NCBI RefSeq assembly: GCF_030866825.1
Contig: NZ_CP133020.1
Span: 4,526,001 to 4,590,000, forward strand
Reading direction: 5' to 3'
DNA length: 64,000 nucleotides
From: Rathayibacter sp. SW19
Lineage (GTDB): Bacteria > Actinomycetota > Actinomycetes > Actinomycetales > Microbacteriaceae
The notes under the pieces are model-generated. The model ran no database searches. It was given only the letters and a program-made list of their open reading frames with translations, and was not told the origin of the DNA. The position numbers and the translations under genes are program-made. Shown here piece by piece: positions 16,961 to 25,303 of the stretch. How positions within the stretch are numbered: the stretch's first letter is position 1; each line of letters starts with the position of its first letter.

Positions 16961-18057
16961 CAGCCGATCGAGTCCAATTCGGCGAGCAATTCCCACCACA
17001 GCCCGGGCTCGACCGGATACGGCGCATTGAACGACACCCGCGAGGCGATCTCGCCGAAGCGCTCGACCAGTTGGGCGGCAACCTCACGCGGAGTGCCCGT
17101 GACCGCGAACTCGGCCAGCACCTCGTCGTCGATCATGGCGCCCATCGCATCCCATTCGCCCCGCTGGGATGCCGGATGCAAGCGCTCGTGCAGGCCCGCC
17201 CAGCCGTGCAGATCGAGTACCCCCCGGTACGCCGGGGTCGAACCGTAGAAGGCGATCTGCTTCTTCGTGGCAAGCGCCGCGGCATCCTGTTGCGCCTGCG
17301 TCTCACCGATCACCACGAAGGCGGGCACGCCGATGCCGAGCATGTGCGGATCACGGCCTGCGGCCGCGCGGCCGCGCTGCAACGCCGGGATGCTTACTTC
17401 CTCCAGATAACGCTTGGTCGTGAAGCTGTGGCTGAGAAATCCGTCAGCCACGCGCCCGGCGACCTCGGTCATCCGCTCGCCGACGCCCGCGATCAGGATC
17501 GGTGGCGTTCCGTTCGGATTCGGACCGGGGTCGAAGAACGGCGTCATGAGCGTGTGCTGATAGAACTCACCGCGGAAGTTAAGCCGGTCACCGCTCGCCC
17601 AACTGTGCCAGATCGCGCGGACCGCTTCCACGAATTCGGCCATTCGTTTGGCCGGCTGAGACCAGGTCATCGAGAACCGGCGTTCGATGTGCGGGCGCAC
17701 CTGCGAGCCGAGCCCGAGCATGAACCGTCCGTGCGAGACGGTGGCGAGGTCGTTCGCGGTCACCGCCACCGTCATCGGGTTGCGTGCGAACGCGACGGCG
17801 ATGGCACTGCCCAATCGAATCCGTTCCGTGCGACGGGCGGCGAGCGTGAGCCCGACGAACGGATCGTGCTGAGTTTCGGTGGCGAGGGCGCCGTCGTAGC
17901 CGTCGGACTCGGCCGCGATCGCTCCCGCCTCGACCGCAACCGGGTCGCCCGACGCATCACCGCCCGCGTCGATGTGGAACCGACGGTGCGGATGTGCGCG
18001 CTCGAGAGTGAAGTCTACGGCCGGTGGCTCGCCTGCGTCTTCCGGTGAATCGGTCAT
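16960..18057 (-). CDS. LLM-class F420-dependent oxidoreductase
   Basis: 365 residues from the ATG at 18057 (in-frame GTG 18084 and ATG 18066 are alternatives; no strong ribosome site). It has the luciferase-like TIM-barrel signature: AESDGYDGALATETQHDP near the N-terminus, RIRLGSAIAVAFARNP, LGLGSQVRPHIERRF, and PPILIAGVGERMTEVAGRVADG, which fits the F420-dependent branch of bacterial LLM proteins (MSMEG_2256-like). The substrate is unknown. It lies 44 bases downstream of serine hydrolase 2 on the same strand and may be co-transcribed with it. Its 3' end now abuts the broken surface-protein gene, which suggests a deletion joined the two. Confidence 0.85.
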   Translation of the reverse strand: MTDSPEDAGEPPAVDFTLERAHPHRRFHIDAGGDASGDPVAVEAGAIAAESDGYDGALATETQHDPFVGLTLAARRTERIRLGSAIAVAFARNPMTVAVTANDLATVSHGRFMLGLGSQVRPHIERRFSMTWSQPAKRMAEFVEAVRAIWHSWASGDRLNFRGEFYQHTLMTPFFDPGPNPNGTPPILIAGVGERMTEVAGRVADGFLSHSFTTKRYLEEVSIPALQRGRAAAGRDPHMLGIGVPAFVVIGETQAQQDAAALATKKQIAFYGSTPAYRGVLDLHGWAGLHERLHPASQRGEWDAMGAMIDDEVLAEFAVTGTPREVAAQLVERFGEIASRVSFNAPYPVEPGLWWELLAELDSIG

Positions 18058-18101
18058 GCTCACCATCATCACACCGTCGCGCACGGTGCGCGGGCCGCCG
18101 C

Positions 18102-19436
18102 TCAGAACTTCAGAACCGGATTGTCCGGCGAATTGGGGGCAGCGGAGCGCGCGGCATACGGATGACCAGTCACCTGCGCGAGCGCGGACGTCAGCGAATC
18201 GGTCACGGACAGATGCGGCTGAGCAAAGCTGAAACTCGCGCCGGTGGCTTCGACGACGATGGTGGTGTCGATGGCCGGGTTGTACATGACGATGGTGCTG
18301 TAACCGAAGATGTCACCGGGGTGGCCGATCCAGCCGTCCTTGCACGCGATCGTGTCACCGTAGAACGTGCCGGCCCCGAGAGTGGACGTCTTCAGGGATT
18401 CCAGGCGTTTCACCTGTTCAGCTGCCGGCAGAACACCCTGCCCGGTGGCCAGAACCCGGCCCCAGGCGAGAACATCGTCCAGGCGGCTGGTCATGGCACC
18501 TGCTGCCCAGCCCCACGACGAGTTCCAGTTCGTCGCATCCGCCCAGGTGCCGGTCGCTGACCGACCGGGGATTCCGCCCTCGGCCAGAAAATCATTGAGT
18601 TGGTCGGTGTAGCCGGTCGCGTGAGGGCTCGGGAATGATGCATCGGTGGGCAGCGTCGTCGAGTTCAGGTGGAGCGGATCGAGAATCTGCGTCTTGATCA
18701 CCTCGGTCAGAGTCTTGCCCGTGGCCTGCTCGATCGCCAGCCCGAGCAGGATCGTGTTGATGTTGGCGTAGCGCATGTTCGTTCCCGGCGGGAACTGGGT
18801 GGGCATCGCCCATGACGCGGCCAGCAACTGGTCCGGTGTCCACTGCGTGTCCGGGGCGCTGAAAAACGCCTTCAGCCACGCCGGATTCGTGTCGTAACCG
18901 CCCAGCCCGCTGGTCATGGTGACCAGCTCCCGCAGGCTGATGTGCGATCCGTTGGGCACGTTCGGCACGTAGTCGTCGATCGGATCGTCCAGCGACAGCT
19001 TGCCCTGGTCGGCCAACTGCAGCAGTGCCGTGCCGACGAACGTCTTCGTGATCGACCCGATGCGCTGATACATGTCGGTGGTCACCGGTGCCCCGGTCGC
19101 GGCATCTGCGACGCCGTAGGTTTTCGACCAGGTTCCCTTCGGGCCGCGCACGCTGACGATCGCCGCGGGCGCAGACGCTTTCAGCGGGGCATAGGCGGCC
19201 GTTGCCGCGGCTTCGTACTCGGTAGCGAGAGCGGCCGGCACCGGTTTGGTCGACTGGGTGTTCTTGGCGGTTACGACTTTCTTCGGATTCGGCACGCACG
19301 CCGCGGCGGAACCGGCGACTGGTATCACGCTTGATGAACTCGAGTCGCCCGACGATGCCGGGGTGGATGCTGCGGTGCCGGTCGTGCACCCGCCAACCGC
19401 AAGCAGCACCGCTACGCCCAAACCGAGCACGCCCAA
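18102..19436 (-). CDS. Secreted serine hydrolase lipoprotein 2, 5' end interrupted by an amber codon
   Basis: The reading frame from the TTG at 19436 gives 444 residues with an intact S12 fold: SITK (128-131), YAN (223-225), HPG in WIGHPGDIFG, and lipobox LAVGGC (Cys17). The expected start is the ATG at 19514, which has GAGAGGG upstream and sits 93 bases from operator site 5. That frame reads M-N-E-T-A then TAG (19499-19497), continuing in frame with the basic n-region (TKRARVAGHRHH). Between the TAG and TTG 19436 there is no ATG, GTG or TTG. So either the protein starts at TTG/GTG without its basic n-region, or the gene is silent or read through. The body is close to hydrolase 1 (shared AKNTQSTKPV, TDMYQRIGSITKTFV). 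The body assignment is firm; expression is doubtful. Confidence 0.8.
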   Translation of the reverse strand: MGVLGLGVAVLLAVGGCTTGTAASTPASSGDSSSSSVIPVAGSAAACVPNPKKVVTAKNTQSTKPVPAALATEYEAAATAAYAPLKASAPAAIVSVRGPKGTWSKTYGVADAATGAPVTTDMYQRIGSITKTFVGTALLQLADQGKLSLDDPIDDYVPNVPNGSHISLRELVTMTSGLGGYDTNPAWLKAFFSAPDTQWTPDQLLAASWAMPTQFPPGTNMRYANINTILLGLAIEQATGKTLTEVIKTQILDPLHLNSTTLPTDASFPSPHATGYTDQLNDFLAEGGIPGRSATGTWADATNWNSSWGWAAGAMTSRLDDVLAWGRVLATGQGVLPAAEQVKRLESLKTSTLGAGTFYGDTIACKDGWIGHPGDIFGYSTIVMYNPAIDTTIVVEATGASFSFAQPHLSVTDSLTSALAQVTGHPYAARSAAPNSPDNPVLKF

Positions 19437-19496
19437 GTGGTGTCGATGGCCGGCGACGCGTGCCCGTTTCGTGAGCCCTGGTTGCGGTTCGCGGTT

Positions 19497-19514
19497 CTAG
19501 GCGGTCTCGTTCAT
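19497..19514 (-). other. ATG-to-TAG stub at the start of serine hydrolase 2
   Basis: Five codons and an in-frame TAG (ATGAACGAGACCGCCTAG) directly after a good ribosome site; 26 codons separate the ATG from the next usable start. It could be a nonsense mutation, a sequencing error, or a mini-ORF that attenuates the gene. Confidence 0.7.
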
Positions 19515-19606
19515 GTCACCCTCTCGCGCCGAGACCCACCGTTGCGTGCGGTGATAAGCGCGAGCCCCTGCTGCTGCCAGCGTGCCAGCACGGTGTGCCG
19601 GGCGCC

Positions 19607-19622
19607 ATAGACCTAGGCCCCG
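19607..19622 (-). promoter_or_regulatory. CTAG-palindrome operator site 5
   Basis: On the minus strand it reads CGGGGCCTAGGTCTAT followed by GGC. It points to serine hydrolase 2, 93 bases from the ATG at 19514. Confidence 0.6.
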
Positions 19623-19652
19623 TCTTCACCCGACAGACCGGCTGGCGGCGCT

Positions 19653-19692
19653 GATGAGAAATGTCTCATATCCGTCTCCTGCGCGTCTCATC
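19653..19692 (+). promoter_or_regulatory. OmpR-type operator: inverted and 11-bp-phased repeats
   Basis: GATGAGA-AATG-TCTCATA (19653-19670), then TCTCCT at 19675 and TCTCATC at 19686. The TCTC boxes start at 19664, 19675 and 19686, exactly 11 bases apart. The same inverted repeat occurs at 22565-22582 before the OmpR-type kinase gene. It lies 65-104 bases before the small secreted protein. Confidence 0.65.
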
Positions 19693-19756
19693 AACCGCAA
19701 CCAAACTCGAAACACGGGCCGCAGTTGGCCTGCGAGAGAAAGGTAACAACCAGAAG

Positions 19757-20245
19757 ATGAAGATGCTGACGAAGGTTGTCGTGGCCACCGCGACGGGAGT
19801 TCTCAGTGTGGGTCTAGCCACGGCTGGCGCATTTGCGGCGACGGGGTCTCTCTCTGTCACCGACGCTCCCGGCCAAGTTCTCAAGCTCGACGGTGTCGGC
19901 CCGGCGGCGAATCACGCGAACCAGCAGGCGCTGTCGCACGCGAGCAAACACGCGAAGGGTCTATTCGGCACCTCGACGGCCGTTCCGACTCCCACGGAAG
20001 CGCCCAGCGTGACGGCACCCACCTCGGGTGAGGCTACCGCGGACACCAGCACCACCGTAAAGGCCACGACGCCGAGTAATGGCGTCGTTCCGAGGACCGC
20101 AGCGCAGGATGCATCCACAGTGAAAGGCAGCCAAACCGGCAGCGAAATCAGCACCTGGGCGAAGTCCAATGGTGGCGCGCAGGTCGTGGCACCCCCGGCC
20201 GCGGTTGATATTCAGGGCCGCGCGGACGTGAAGCTAGGCCGATAG
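19757..20245 (+). CDS. Small secreted Ala/Thr-rich protein of unknown function
   Basis: 162 residues from the ATG at 19757 (AGAGAAAGG upstream). A clear signal peptide (MKMLTKVVVATATGVLSVG, cleavage near AFA-ATG, about 27) is followed by a low-complexity Ala/Thr/Ser/Pro region (PTPTEAPSVTAPTSGEATA) and a more ordered end (ISTWAKSNGGAQVV, DIQGRADVKLGR). No cysteines, anchor or known domain. It is convergent with the OmpR-type TCS and shares that system's operator (19653-19692), so it is probably its target and possibly an envelope-stress or accessory protein. I do not recognise the family. Confidence 0.75.
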   Translation: MKMLTKVVVATATGVLSVGLATAGAFAATGSLSVTDAPGQVLKLDGVGPAANHANQQALSHASKHAKGLFGTSTAVPTPTEAPSVTAPTSGEATADTSTTVKATTPSNGVVPRTAAQDASTVKGSQTGSEISTWAKSNGGAQVVAPPAAVDIQGRADVKLGR

Positions 20246-20255
20246 GCCGGTAGAC

Positions 20256-20293
20256 CGCCGCACGAGTTCGTTACCCGAACCACTCGTGCGGCG
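20256..20293. terminator. Bidirectional stem-loop between convergent genes
   Basis: Perfect 12-base arms CGCCGCACGAGT and ACTCGTGCGGCG with a 14-base loop, between the small secreted protein and the OmpR-type regulator gene. Confidence 0.7.
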
Positions 20294-20374
20294 CTGAGCG
20301 GGGAGGTGTTCGGGTGATGTCTCCCCGCTCGAGCTTTTGCCTCAATTTGCGGGCATCTGCTCAGGCTGCCGATA

Positions 20375-21031
20375 TTAATGCAGTCGGTACCCCATTCCGC
20401 GCACCGTGTCGATGTGCTCGGTCCCGATCTTGGCGCGCAGATATCTGACGTAGACCTCGACGACATTCGAACCCGGGTCGAAGTCGATTCCCCAGACTCG
20501 GCTGAGAAGCTGTTCACGACTCAGCACCTGACCCGGATGTAACAGAAATTCCTCTGCAAGAGCGAACTCGCGTGCCGAAAGGTCGACCAGTGAGCCGTCG
20601 ACGCGAATGCGCCGGCTTCGCAGGTCGAGTTCCAGCCCTGGCACGCTGAGCGTAGTGTCCTGCGCCGGTCGCGCATCCTTAAGTCGCAACCGCACGCGGG
20701 CAAGCAGTTCGTCGAATCTGAACGGTTTGGCCAAATAGTCGTCCGCGCCGTTCTCCAGGCTGGCGACGACATCCTGACTGGATGCGCGAGCCGTCAGCAC
20801 GATGATCGCAATCGGGTTTCCCTCGCCCCTCAGCGTCTCCATCACGGTGAAACCATCGATACCGGGCAGCCCGATGTCCAGAATCAGAAGATCATGCGCG
20901 CCCGTTCGCGCTTCGTCAAGGGCGTGCCGGCCGTCTGCCGTGGTCGCAACCGAGAAGCCGGCCGCTCGTAGGCCCTTCTCGACAAATGCCGTGATGCGCT
21001 GTTCATCCTCCGCGATCAGTATCCTGCTCAT
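20375..21031 (-). CDS. OmpR-family response regulator
   Basis: 218 residues. Canonical receiver (AEDE acidic pair, phospho-acceptor Asp52 in LILDIGLPG, Thr in VLTAR, Lys in YLAKPF) followed by a winged helix-turn-helix with EFALAEEFLLHPGQVLSREQLL and VEVYVRYLRAKIG. Its ATG overlaps the kinase stop (ATGA), so kinase and regulator are coupled, with the kinase first. It probably binds the GATGAGA-N4-TCTCATC repeats at 19653 and 22565, giving autoregulation and control of the small secreted protein; this is inference from site sharing. Confidence 0.93.
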   Translation of the reverse strand: MSRILIAEDEQRITAFVEKGLRAAGFSVATTADGRHALDEARTGAHDLLILDIGLPGIDGFTVMETLRGEGNPIAIIVLTARASSQDVVASLENGADDYLAKPFRFDELLARVRLRLKDARPAQDTTLSVPGLELDLRSRRIRVDGSLVDLSAREFALAEEFLLHPGQVLSREQLLSRVWGIDFDPGSNVVEVYVRYLRAKIGTEHIDTVRGMGYRLH

Positions 21032-22521
21032 TCACTCTCTTCCCGCCGGTCATTCTCGTGCGCTGGCTCGATTCCAGGGGACACGGGAATGCGCATCGTG
21101 AATGTGGAACCGTGAGGAGAAGTGGACAGCTCGACGCCTCCTCCGTGCGCACTGACGATTGCAGACACGATCGCGAGACCCAGCCCTGAACCGTTCGCGT
21201 CGCGCGAAGCGTCGAGACGAACGAATCGCTCGAACACCCGTGCGCGTTCGTCGGCTGCGATTCCGGGGCCTTCGTCTCGAACCCAGAAGCGAAGCTCGTC
21301 CTGGAGTCTGCCCTTCGCCCGACCGCTGCCCAGCCTGATCGCGCCGCCGGGCGTCGAGTATTTGACGGCATTCTCTGCCAACTGAAGCCAGGCCTGCGTG
21401 ACGCGATGGATGTCCAATTCTGCTTCGCCCGTCGCGGTCCCCTCGATCGACCACGGACGAGCGGGCGCCAGAACGCTCGCTTTGGCGAGGGTCAGGGTTG
21501 TCAACTCCTCGAGGTCGACCGGCCGCCGTACCACGAAGCCTGGGCCGCGAGACTCTGCAAGCAGGGAGATCTGCGCGACGAGCTCGTTCATCCTGTCGAG
21601 TTCATCGATCGCGAGTTCTCGCGTCGCTTCGACGTCGCGCTGCTGCGTCGCATCCATGAGTTCGAGGTGACCTCGCACGATCGTGATCGGGGTTTTTAGC
21701 TCGTGCCCGACGTCATCGAGCAATCGGCGTTGTGCGGTGAAGGACTGTTCCAGACGATCGAACATCAGATTGATCGTGGCCGTCAACCGCGAGATGTCAT
21801 CATTGCCGGTGACCGGTATCCGTTGGGTCAGATCGCGGGCGGAATTGCGGGCGGCGGCCTCGCCGAGCAATCGAAGCGGACGCAACAATCGTCCTGCCAC
21901 GAACCAGGCCACGACGCCGATAACGATCAAGGCACCCGCCGCGACGAATGCGTAGATCTGAAACGACTCTGCGATCGCCTGGAGGATGGCATCGAGATCG
22001 TACGCTGCAATGTACAGCCCGGTGCTGGTGTCTCCTGCAACGGAGACAGGAACGATGATGTAGCGGATCGTGGCCGTCGGCGTCTTCGCCGTGCCCATCA
22101 CGACATTCGGCGGGTGGGCTTCAGACACAAAGCGCTGCACGAGCGCCTTGTCTTCGTCCATGCGGAACGGAAGGCTTCCAGCCGGCATGAGAGCGGCCTT
22201 GCCGTCGATGATTCCGAGCACACTCTCGTTCTGGGCGGGTGCGTTCTGCTGGATGGCGTCCCGCAGGAGTTGATCGACAGTCTTCGCCTGCGGGGACTCT
22301 CGCGACGCCACCGCCTTGAGATCGGTGACGCTGCGAACGAGGTCGGTGTCCACCTGGGAAAGCGCACGTTGACGCTGAACGAAGAAGGTGGCAACGCCGG
22401 ATGCAAGGAGACCGAGCGCAGCGACTAGGAGGATGGTGACGACGATGCGCGACCGCACCGAGAGCACGCGTCTCTCGTCGCGAACAGCCGTGTGCCGCCG
22501 AGATCTCATGCCGACGCCCAT
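21028..22521 (-). CDS. Sensor histidine kinase (HAMP, HisKA) of OmpR-type pair
   Basis: 497 residues from the ATG at 22521. I chose this start because GATAAT (22533-22528) sits 6 bases upstream as a -10 hexamer, which fits a leaderless mRNA, and because starting at 22593 would place the operator (22565-22582) inside the coding region. ATG 22509 is also possible. Order: TM1 (about 24-48), extracytoplasmic sensor of ~140 residues, TM2 (about 188-210), HAMP, HisKA box LLDDVGHELKTPITIVRGH (His about 273), then HATPase with ENAVKYS, DEGPGI and GSGLGLAIV. It senses an extracytoplasmic signal, as in other two-TM kinases; the signal is unknown. Confidence 0.9.
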   Translation of the reverse strand: MGVGMRSRRHTAVRDERRVLSVRSRIVVTILLVAALGLLASGVATFFVQRQRALSQVDTDLVRSVTDLKAVASRESPQAKTVDQLLRDAIQQNAPAQNESVLGIIDGKAALMPAGSLPFRMDEDKALVQRFVSEAHPPNVVMGTAKTPTATIRYIIVPVSVAGDTSTGLYIAAYDLDAILQAIAESFQIYAFVAAGALIVIGVVAWFVAGRLLRPLRLLGEAAARNSARDLTQRIPVTGNDDISRLTATINLMFDRLEQSFTAQRRLLDDVGHELKTPITIVRGHLELMDATQQRDVEATRELAIDELDRMNELVAQISLLAESRGPGFVVRRPVDLEELTTLTLAKASVLAPARPWSIEGTATGEAELDIHRVTQAWLQLAENAVKYSTPGGAIRLGSGRAKGRLQDELRFWVRDEGPGIAADERARVFERFVRLDASRDANGSGLGLAIVSAIVSAHGGGVELSTSPHGSTFTMRIPVSPGIEPAHENDRREESE

Positions 22522-22564
22522 TCGACCATTATCTACAGAGCTGTGCCGACGTTCGGACAGGCCA

Positions 22565-22582
22565 GATGAGATCCCTCTCATC
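22565..22582 (-). promoter_or_regulatory. OmpR-type operator before the kinase gene
   Basis: GATGAGA-N4-TCTCATC inverted repeat, the same as at 19653-19670. It is centred about 50 bases upstream of the ATG at 22521 and just upstream of the presumed -35 region, where an activator would bind. Confidence 0.65.
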
Positions 22583-22651
22583 TGAGCAGTCATTATCGCG
22601 GGCAGACAGGGGACGCAATAGCTGCATCAAGACTTCCGCAATGCCCGCGGG

Positions 22652-23005
22652 TCAGCCGGGGAGAGCATCCCCCGGGAACCCACGAGTTGCGTGAACCTCA
22701 TAAGTGAAGATGCCGGCGCGCACGCCGGGATCGCCGTCCATGATCGCCTGCACCTCGTCGGGCGTTCCGGTGAAGATGCCGATGCCTGACACGTCGGACT
22801 CGTCGCCGATCGGGCACACGATCGCCAAATGGCCCTCTTCACGCAAGGCAAAGTTGCGGCGACCGTGTTCCCAGATGATCGCATCCGCTCCGCTCTCGGA
22901 GGCCTGCGCCGTCTTGTGCAGAATCACCGCGGTGTACTGCTTGGCGCCCTGCAGACGCTCGCGCATCTGCTCATCTGTCGGATATGCGTCTGTCGGATAG
23001 TCCAT
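22652..23005 (-). CDS. YciI-like (YCII domain) protein
   Basis: 117 residues from the ATG at 23005, preceded by AGGAG. The fold is a small ferredoxin-like YCII/DUF domain: QYTAVILHKT, WEHGRRNFALREEGHLAIVCPI, DVSGIGIFTGTPDEVQAIMDGDPGV. The family has proposed but rarely proven enzymatic or structural roles. It starts 14 bases after the stop of the PanE-like gene and is probably in the same operon. Confidence 0.85.
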   Translation of the reverse strand: MDYPTDAYPTDEQMRERLQGAKQYTAVILHKTAQASESGADAIIWEHGRRNFALREEGHLAIVCPIGDESDVSGIGIFTGTPDEVQAIMDGDPGVRAGIFTYEVHATRGFPGDALPG

Positions 23006-23018
23006 TGTTCGCTCCTGA

Positions 23019-24047
23019 TTAGCGGATGCCGGCGCCGGCGGCAGTGAACAGGCGCTCCAACCGCGGCAGGATGGTCGGAGCAAGCAGCGCTCGCACGTCG
23101 CGCTGCAGGGCTGGCAGTTCTGTGAAGCGCGCGGACATGGCGTGCGGGGCGAGGCCCAATCGACCGAGGTCGCCGGCCAGTTGCCGCTGCCAGTAGCGAG
23201 CGGCGAACCAGGCGGGCATCCGCAAGAAAATGATGCGCAGCGCAGCCGGAGTGACGGTCACACCGGGTCGATACGCGCCGGAGGGTCGTCTGCCCGGCTG
23301 CTGCAGCGCGGTGAATCCCTCACGCACGGCGAGGACGATGTCGCGCACGGAGGCACGATCGCCCGCAAGCCCGACGACATCACCATCCCGTGCAGCAATC
23401 GCCGACTCGAACGCGCTGATGAAGATCAAATGAGTCTGCAGCCAGGCATTCATGTCTCCGGCGAGCGCCACGGGTAGGTTGGCCGTGCGCAACAGTGCCC
23501 GCAGTCGTGCGTGCGGGGCACTCGCATCTTGCGCAGCCCGACCGGAGCTGACTCCGATGGTCGTCGGCTGCTGCGCCACCTGAAGATAGCGCACAACGCC
23601 GTCTTCCCCGAGCTCACCGGCGACACCCGGAAACGCCGGCACGAAGCGAGCGGGTCCGATCGCCGCCTCAAGTGCAGACAGGCCACCGGCCGCATCCGCC
23701 CCTCCAGTCGCGACGGATCCGCCGGCCAGGTTGATCAGACTTGCGACCACGTCTGCCCGGATGTCTGCGAGCTGCGGTAGCGCAGCGTCGACCTGATCGC
23801 GACGAATCGCAATGAGCGCGACATCGGTGGCGACGGCATCAGAGAGACTGGTCACGACCACCGGGAAGACGGTCTCGGCCCGACCCGTCTCGGGCCGAAC
23901 ACCATCGCGCACCAGCGTGATACCGCGGGAGCGCAGCAGTTGGGCGGTCTCACCACGGGCAACGATCTGCACGTCGTGCCCCGCCGACAGCAGGCGGGCG
24001 GCGAAGACGCGACCGATCACCCCGGCGCCGAAGACGAGTACCCGCAC
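23019..24047 (-). CDS. Ketopantoate-reductase-like (PanE/ApbA family) protein
   Basis: 342 residues. The N-terminus is a classic Rossmann start, MRVLVFGAGVIGRVFAARLL with GAGVIG for NADP, followed by HDVQIVARGET. The rest is much diverged from true PanE (about 300 residues in known enzymes), and I do not find the usual catalytic Lys/Asn/Glu set with confidence. The gene may therefore be an NAD(P)-dependent reductase of unknown substrate. It is first in a two-gene unit with the YciI-like gene. The ATG start at 24047 is well placed for the Rossmann fold. Confidence 0.75.
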   Translation of the reverse strand: MRVLVFGAGVIGRVFAARLLSAGHDVQIVARGETAQLLRSRGITLVRDGVRPETGRAETVFPVVVTSLSDAVATDVALIAIRRDQVDAALPQLADIRADVVASLINLAGGSVATGGADAAGGLSALEAAIGPARFVPAFPGVAGELGEDGVVRYLQVAQQPTTIGVSSGRAAQDASAPHARLRALLRTANLPVALAGDMNAWLQTHLIFISAFESAIAARDGDVVGLAGDRASVRDIVLAVREGFTALQQPGRRPSGAYRPGVTVTPAALRIIFLRMPAWFAARYWQRQLAGDLGRLGLAPHAMSARFTELPALQRDVRALLAPTILPRLERLFTAAGAGIR

Positions 24048-24224
24048 GCTGCCCTTCCCCGATCGAAACGAGCGGATGCTGCGCGCATCCCTTCGTCAGC
24101 CATCATGCGCGTGCCCCGCGCTCCTGTCTACCGCGCGCTCTGTCCGACCTCCCGCGGGCGTGCCGTTGGCGCGGCACGGCGGCGCGAACTCATGCGGTGC
24201 GTGCGTGCGCCGCCTTGCGCGCCA

Positions 24225-24245
24225 TGCGCCAGTTGAGGTGGCGCA
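24225..24245. repeat. TGCGCCA-N7-TGGCGCA stem-loop element, copy 1
   Basis: Inverted repeat TGCGCCA GTTGAGG TGGCGCA. A near-identical copy (spacer GCTGAAG) lies at 25150-25170. The two flank the repeat-rich stretch with the 57-residue gene. Confidence 0.6.
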
Positions 24246-24356
24246 TTGCACACGAAGTGGCGCAGAGAGAAGGCCGGTGCAGGCAGGAACAAGTCGCATG
24301 TGCGTCCCGTCGGTTCAGTGCCTGTCGATTCGAAACACCGCTGGATTCGAACGTGA

Positions 24357-24600
24357 TTGTTGGTCAAGCGACGAGCACCTACAGTCGTTGGTCGAGTAGC
24401 GAGCACCTACAGTCGTTGGTCGAGTAGCGAGCGCAAGCAGTCGTTGGTCAAGCGACGAGCGCCTACAGTCGTTGGTCGAGTAGCGAGCGCAAGCGAGTGT
24501 ATCGAGACCCCGCAAGTCGATCTTCGGGGCTCTCGATGCGCCTGCTCGACGACTGCGCGCAGGGACCGAAAGCTCGCGGGCTACTCGACCACCGCGATTG
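24357..24600. repeat. GTCGAGTAG repeat array with inverted arm
   Basis: About five partial tandem units of the type CGTTGGTCGAGTAGCGAGC plus CCTACAGT (one form has GGTCAAGCGACGAGC), then a full unit ending GTATCGAGACC-like, then the inverted arm ending CTACTCGACCACC at about 24600. The gap 24048-24870 contains this array, the stem-loop at 24225 and, at 24722, 24740 and 24755, three copies of GCTCACGTGC. I see no gene there. Confidence 0.8.
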
Positions 24601-24870
24601 TCGAGATCAGCTGTACACCCTTACCACGGCGAGCGACACAGATTGCGGTTGACTCCTCCAGGTGCTGTGAGCTTCGCGAAGGCGTGCAAAGGTCTACTGG
24701 CATTCGGGGCCGCATCGTCGAGCTCACGTGCGTCGTCCGGCTCACGTGCGTCCAGCTCACGTGCATACAGAGCACGGGCCACAACCACAAGGGCCGCTGA
24801 CGACCGACTGCCTCCGCCTCAATCTTCGCCGCAATCGCAACGGCCGACGTGGTCTCGTCGACGCAATGGC

Positions 24871-25044
24871 TCAGAAGTCTTCGCGTCCCTCAGCGTCGAT
24901 GTCGAGAGTCTTCTCGTCGGCCGCCCAGGCTTCGAGAACGAGCTCGAGCTGGCGGCGCAGCCAGTCGCTCGTCAGCGGCCCTTCCGACTCGAAGCGCGCC
25001 AATTGCCGAGTTCGTTCGTCGGCCGCTCCGGTGAGGTCGTCCAT
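24871..25044 (-). CDS. Small acidic protein, 57 residues, unknown function
   Basis: Starts at the ATG at 25044 with a strong AAGGGAG ribosome site and ends at the TGA at 24871. The sequence (MDDLTGAADERTRQLARFES ... EGREDF) is acidic, rich in Glu, Ala and Leu, probably one or two helices around SDWLRRQLELVLEAWAADEK, with no signal peptide or cysteines. Codon use is normal for the genome (mostly G/C third positions), which supports a real gene in an otherwise repeat-filled gap. It stands alone; I do not recognise a family. Confidence 0.6.
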   Translation of the reverse strand: MDDLTGAADERTRQLARFESEGPLTSDWLRRQLELVLEAWAADEKTLDIDAEGREDF

Positions 25045-25149
25045 GTCTGCTCCCTTCCGTTACTGAGTCTGACGCCACTTCGGCCGGCGCGCAATGACGC
25101 TATGCGCACGCTGACCCGTCAGTGCGCCCGTGCGCCAGATTGGGTGTCG

Positions 25150-25170
25150 TGCGCCAGCTGAAGTGGCGCA
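25150..25170. repeat. TGCGCCA-N7-TGGCGCA stem-loop element, copy 2
   Basis: TGCGCCA GCTGAAG TGGCGCA; see copy 1 at 24225. A third, degenerate form (GCCACTTCGGCCGGCGC) is at about 25075. Confidence 0.6.
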
Positions 25171-25303
25171 GCACACACAATCTTGCGCACGGCGCGGCCA
25201 CCTGCCTTGGTGGCCCTGGCGATGCTCACACGATACCGACCAGTGCTAGGTTTTCCTTCGCGTATGCCGTTCTGACCGCACCCGATGGCCTAACATCGAA
25301 GCC

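Noticed and set aside
16960..17248. Extension of the LAxTG pseudogene frame over the LLM gene
   Set aside because: After the anchor helix the frame is antisense to the LLM gene and has no family sense; it merely lacks a stop.
24357..24600. CRISPR array
   Set aside because: Units are near-identical throughout with no unique spacers of constant length, and no cas genes are present; the same repeats occur at many other gaps.
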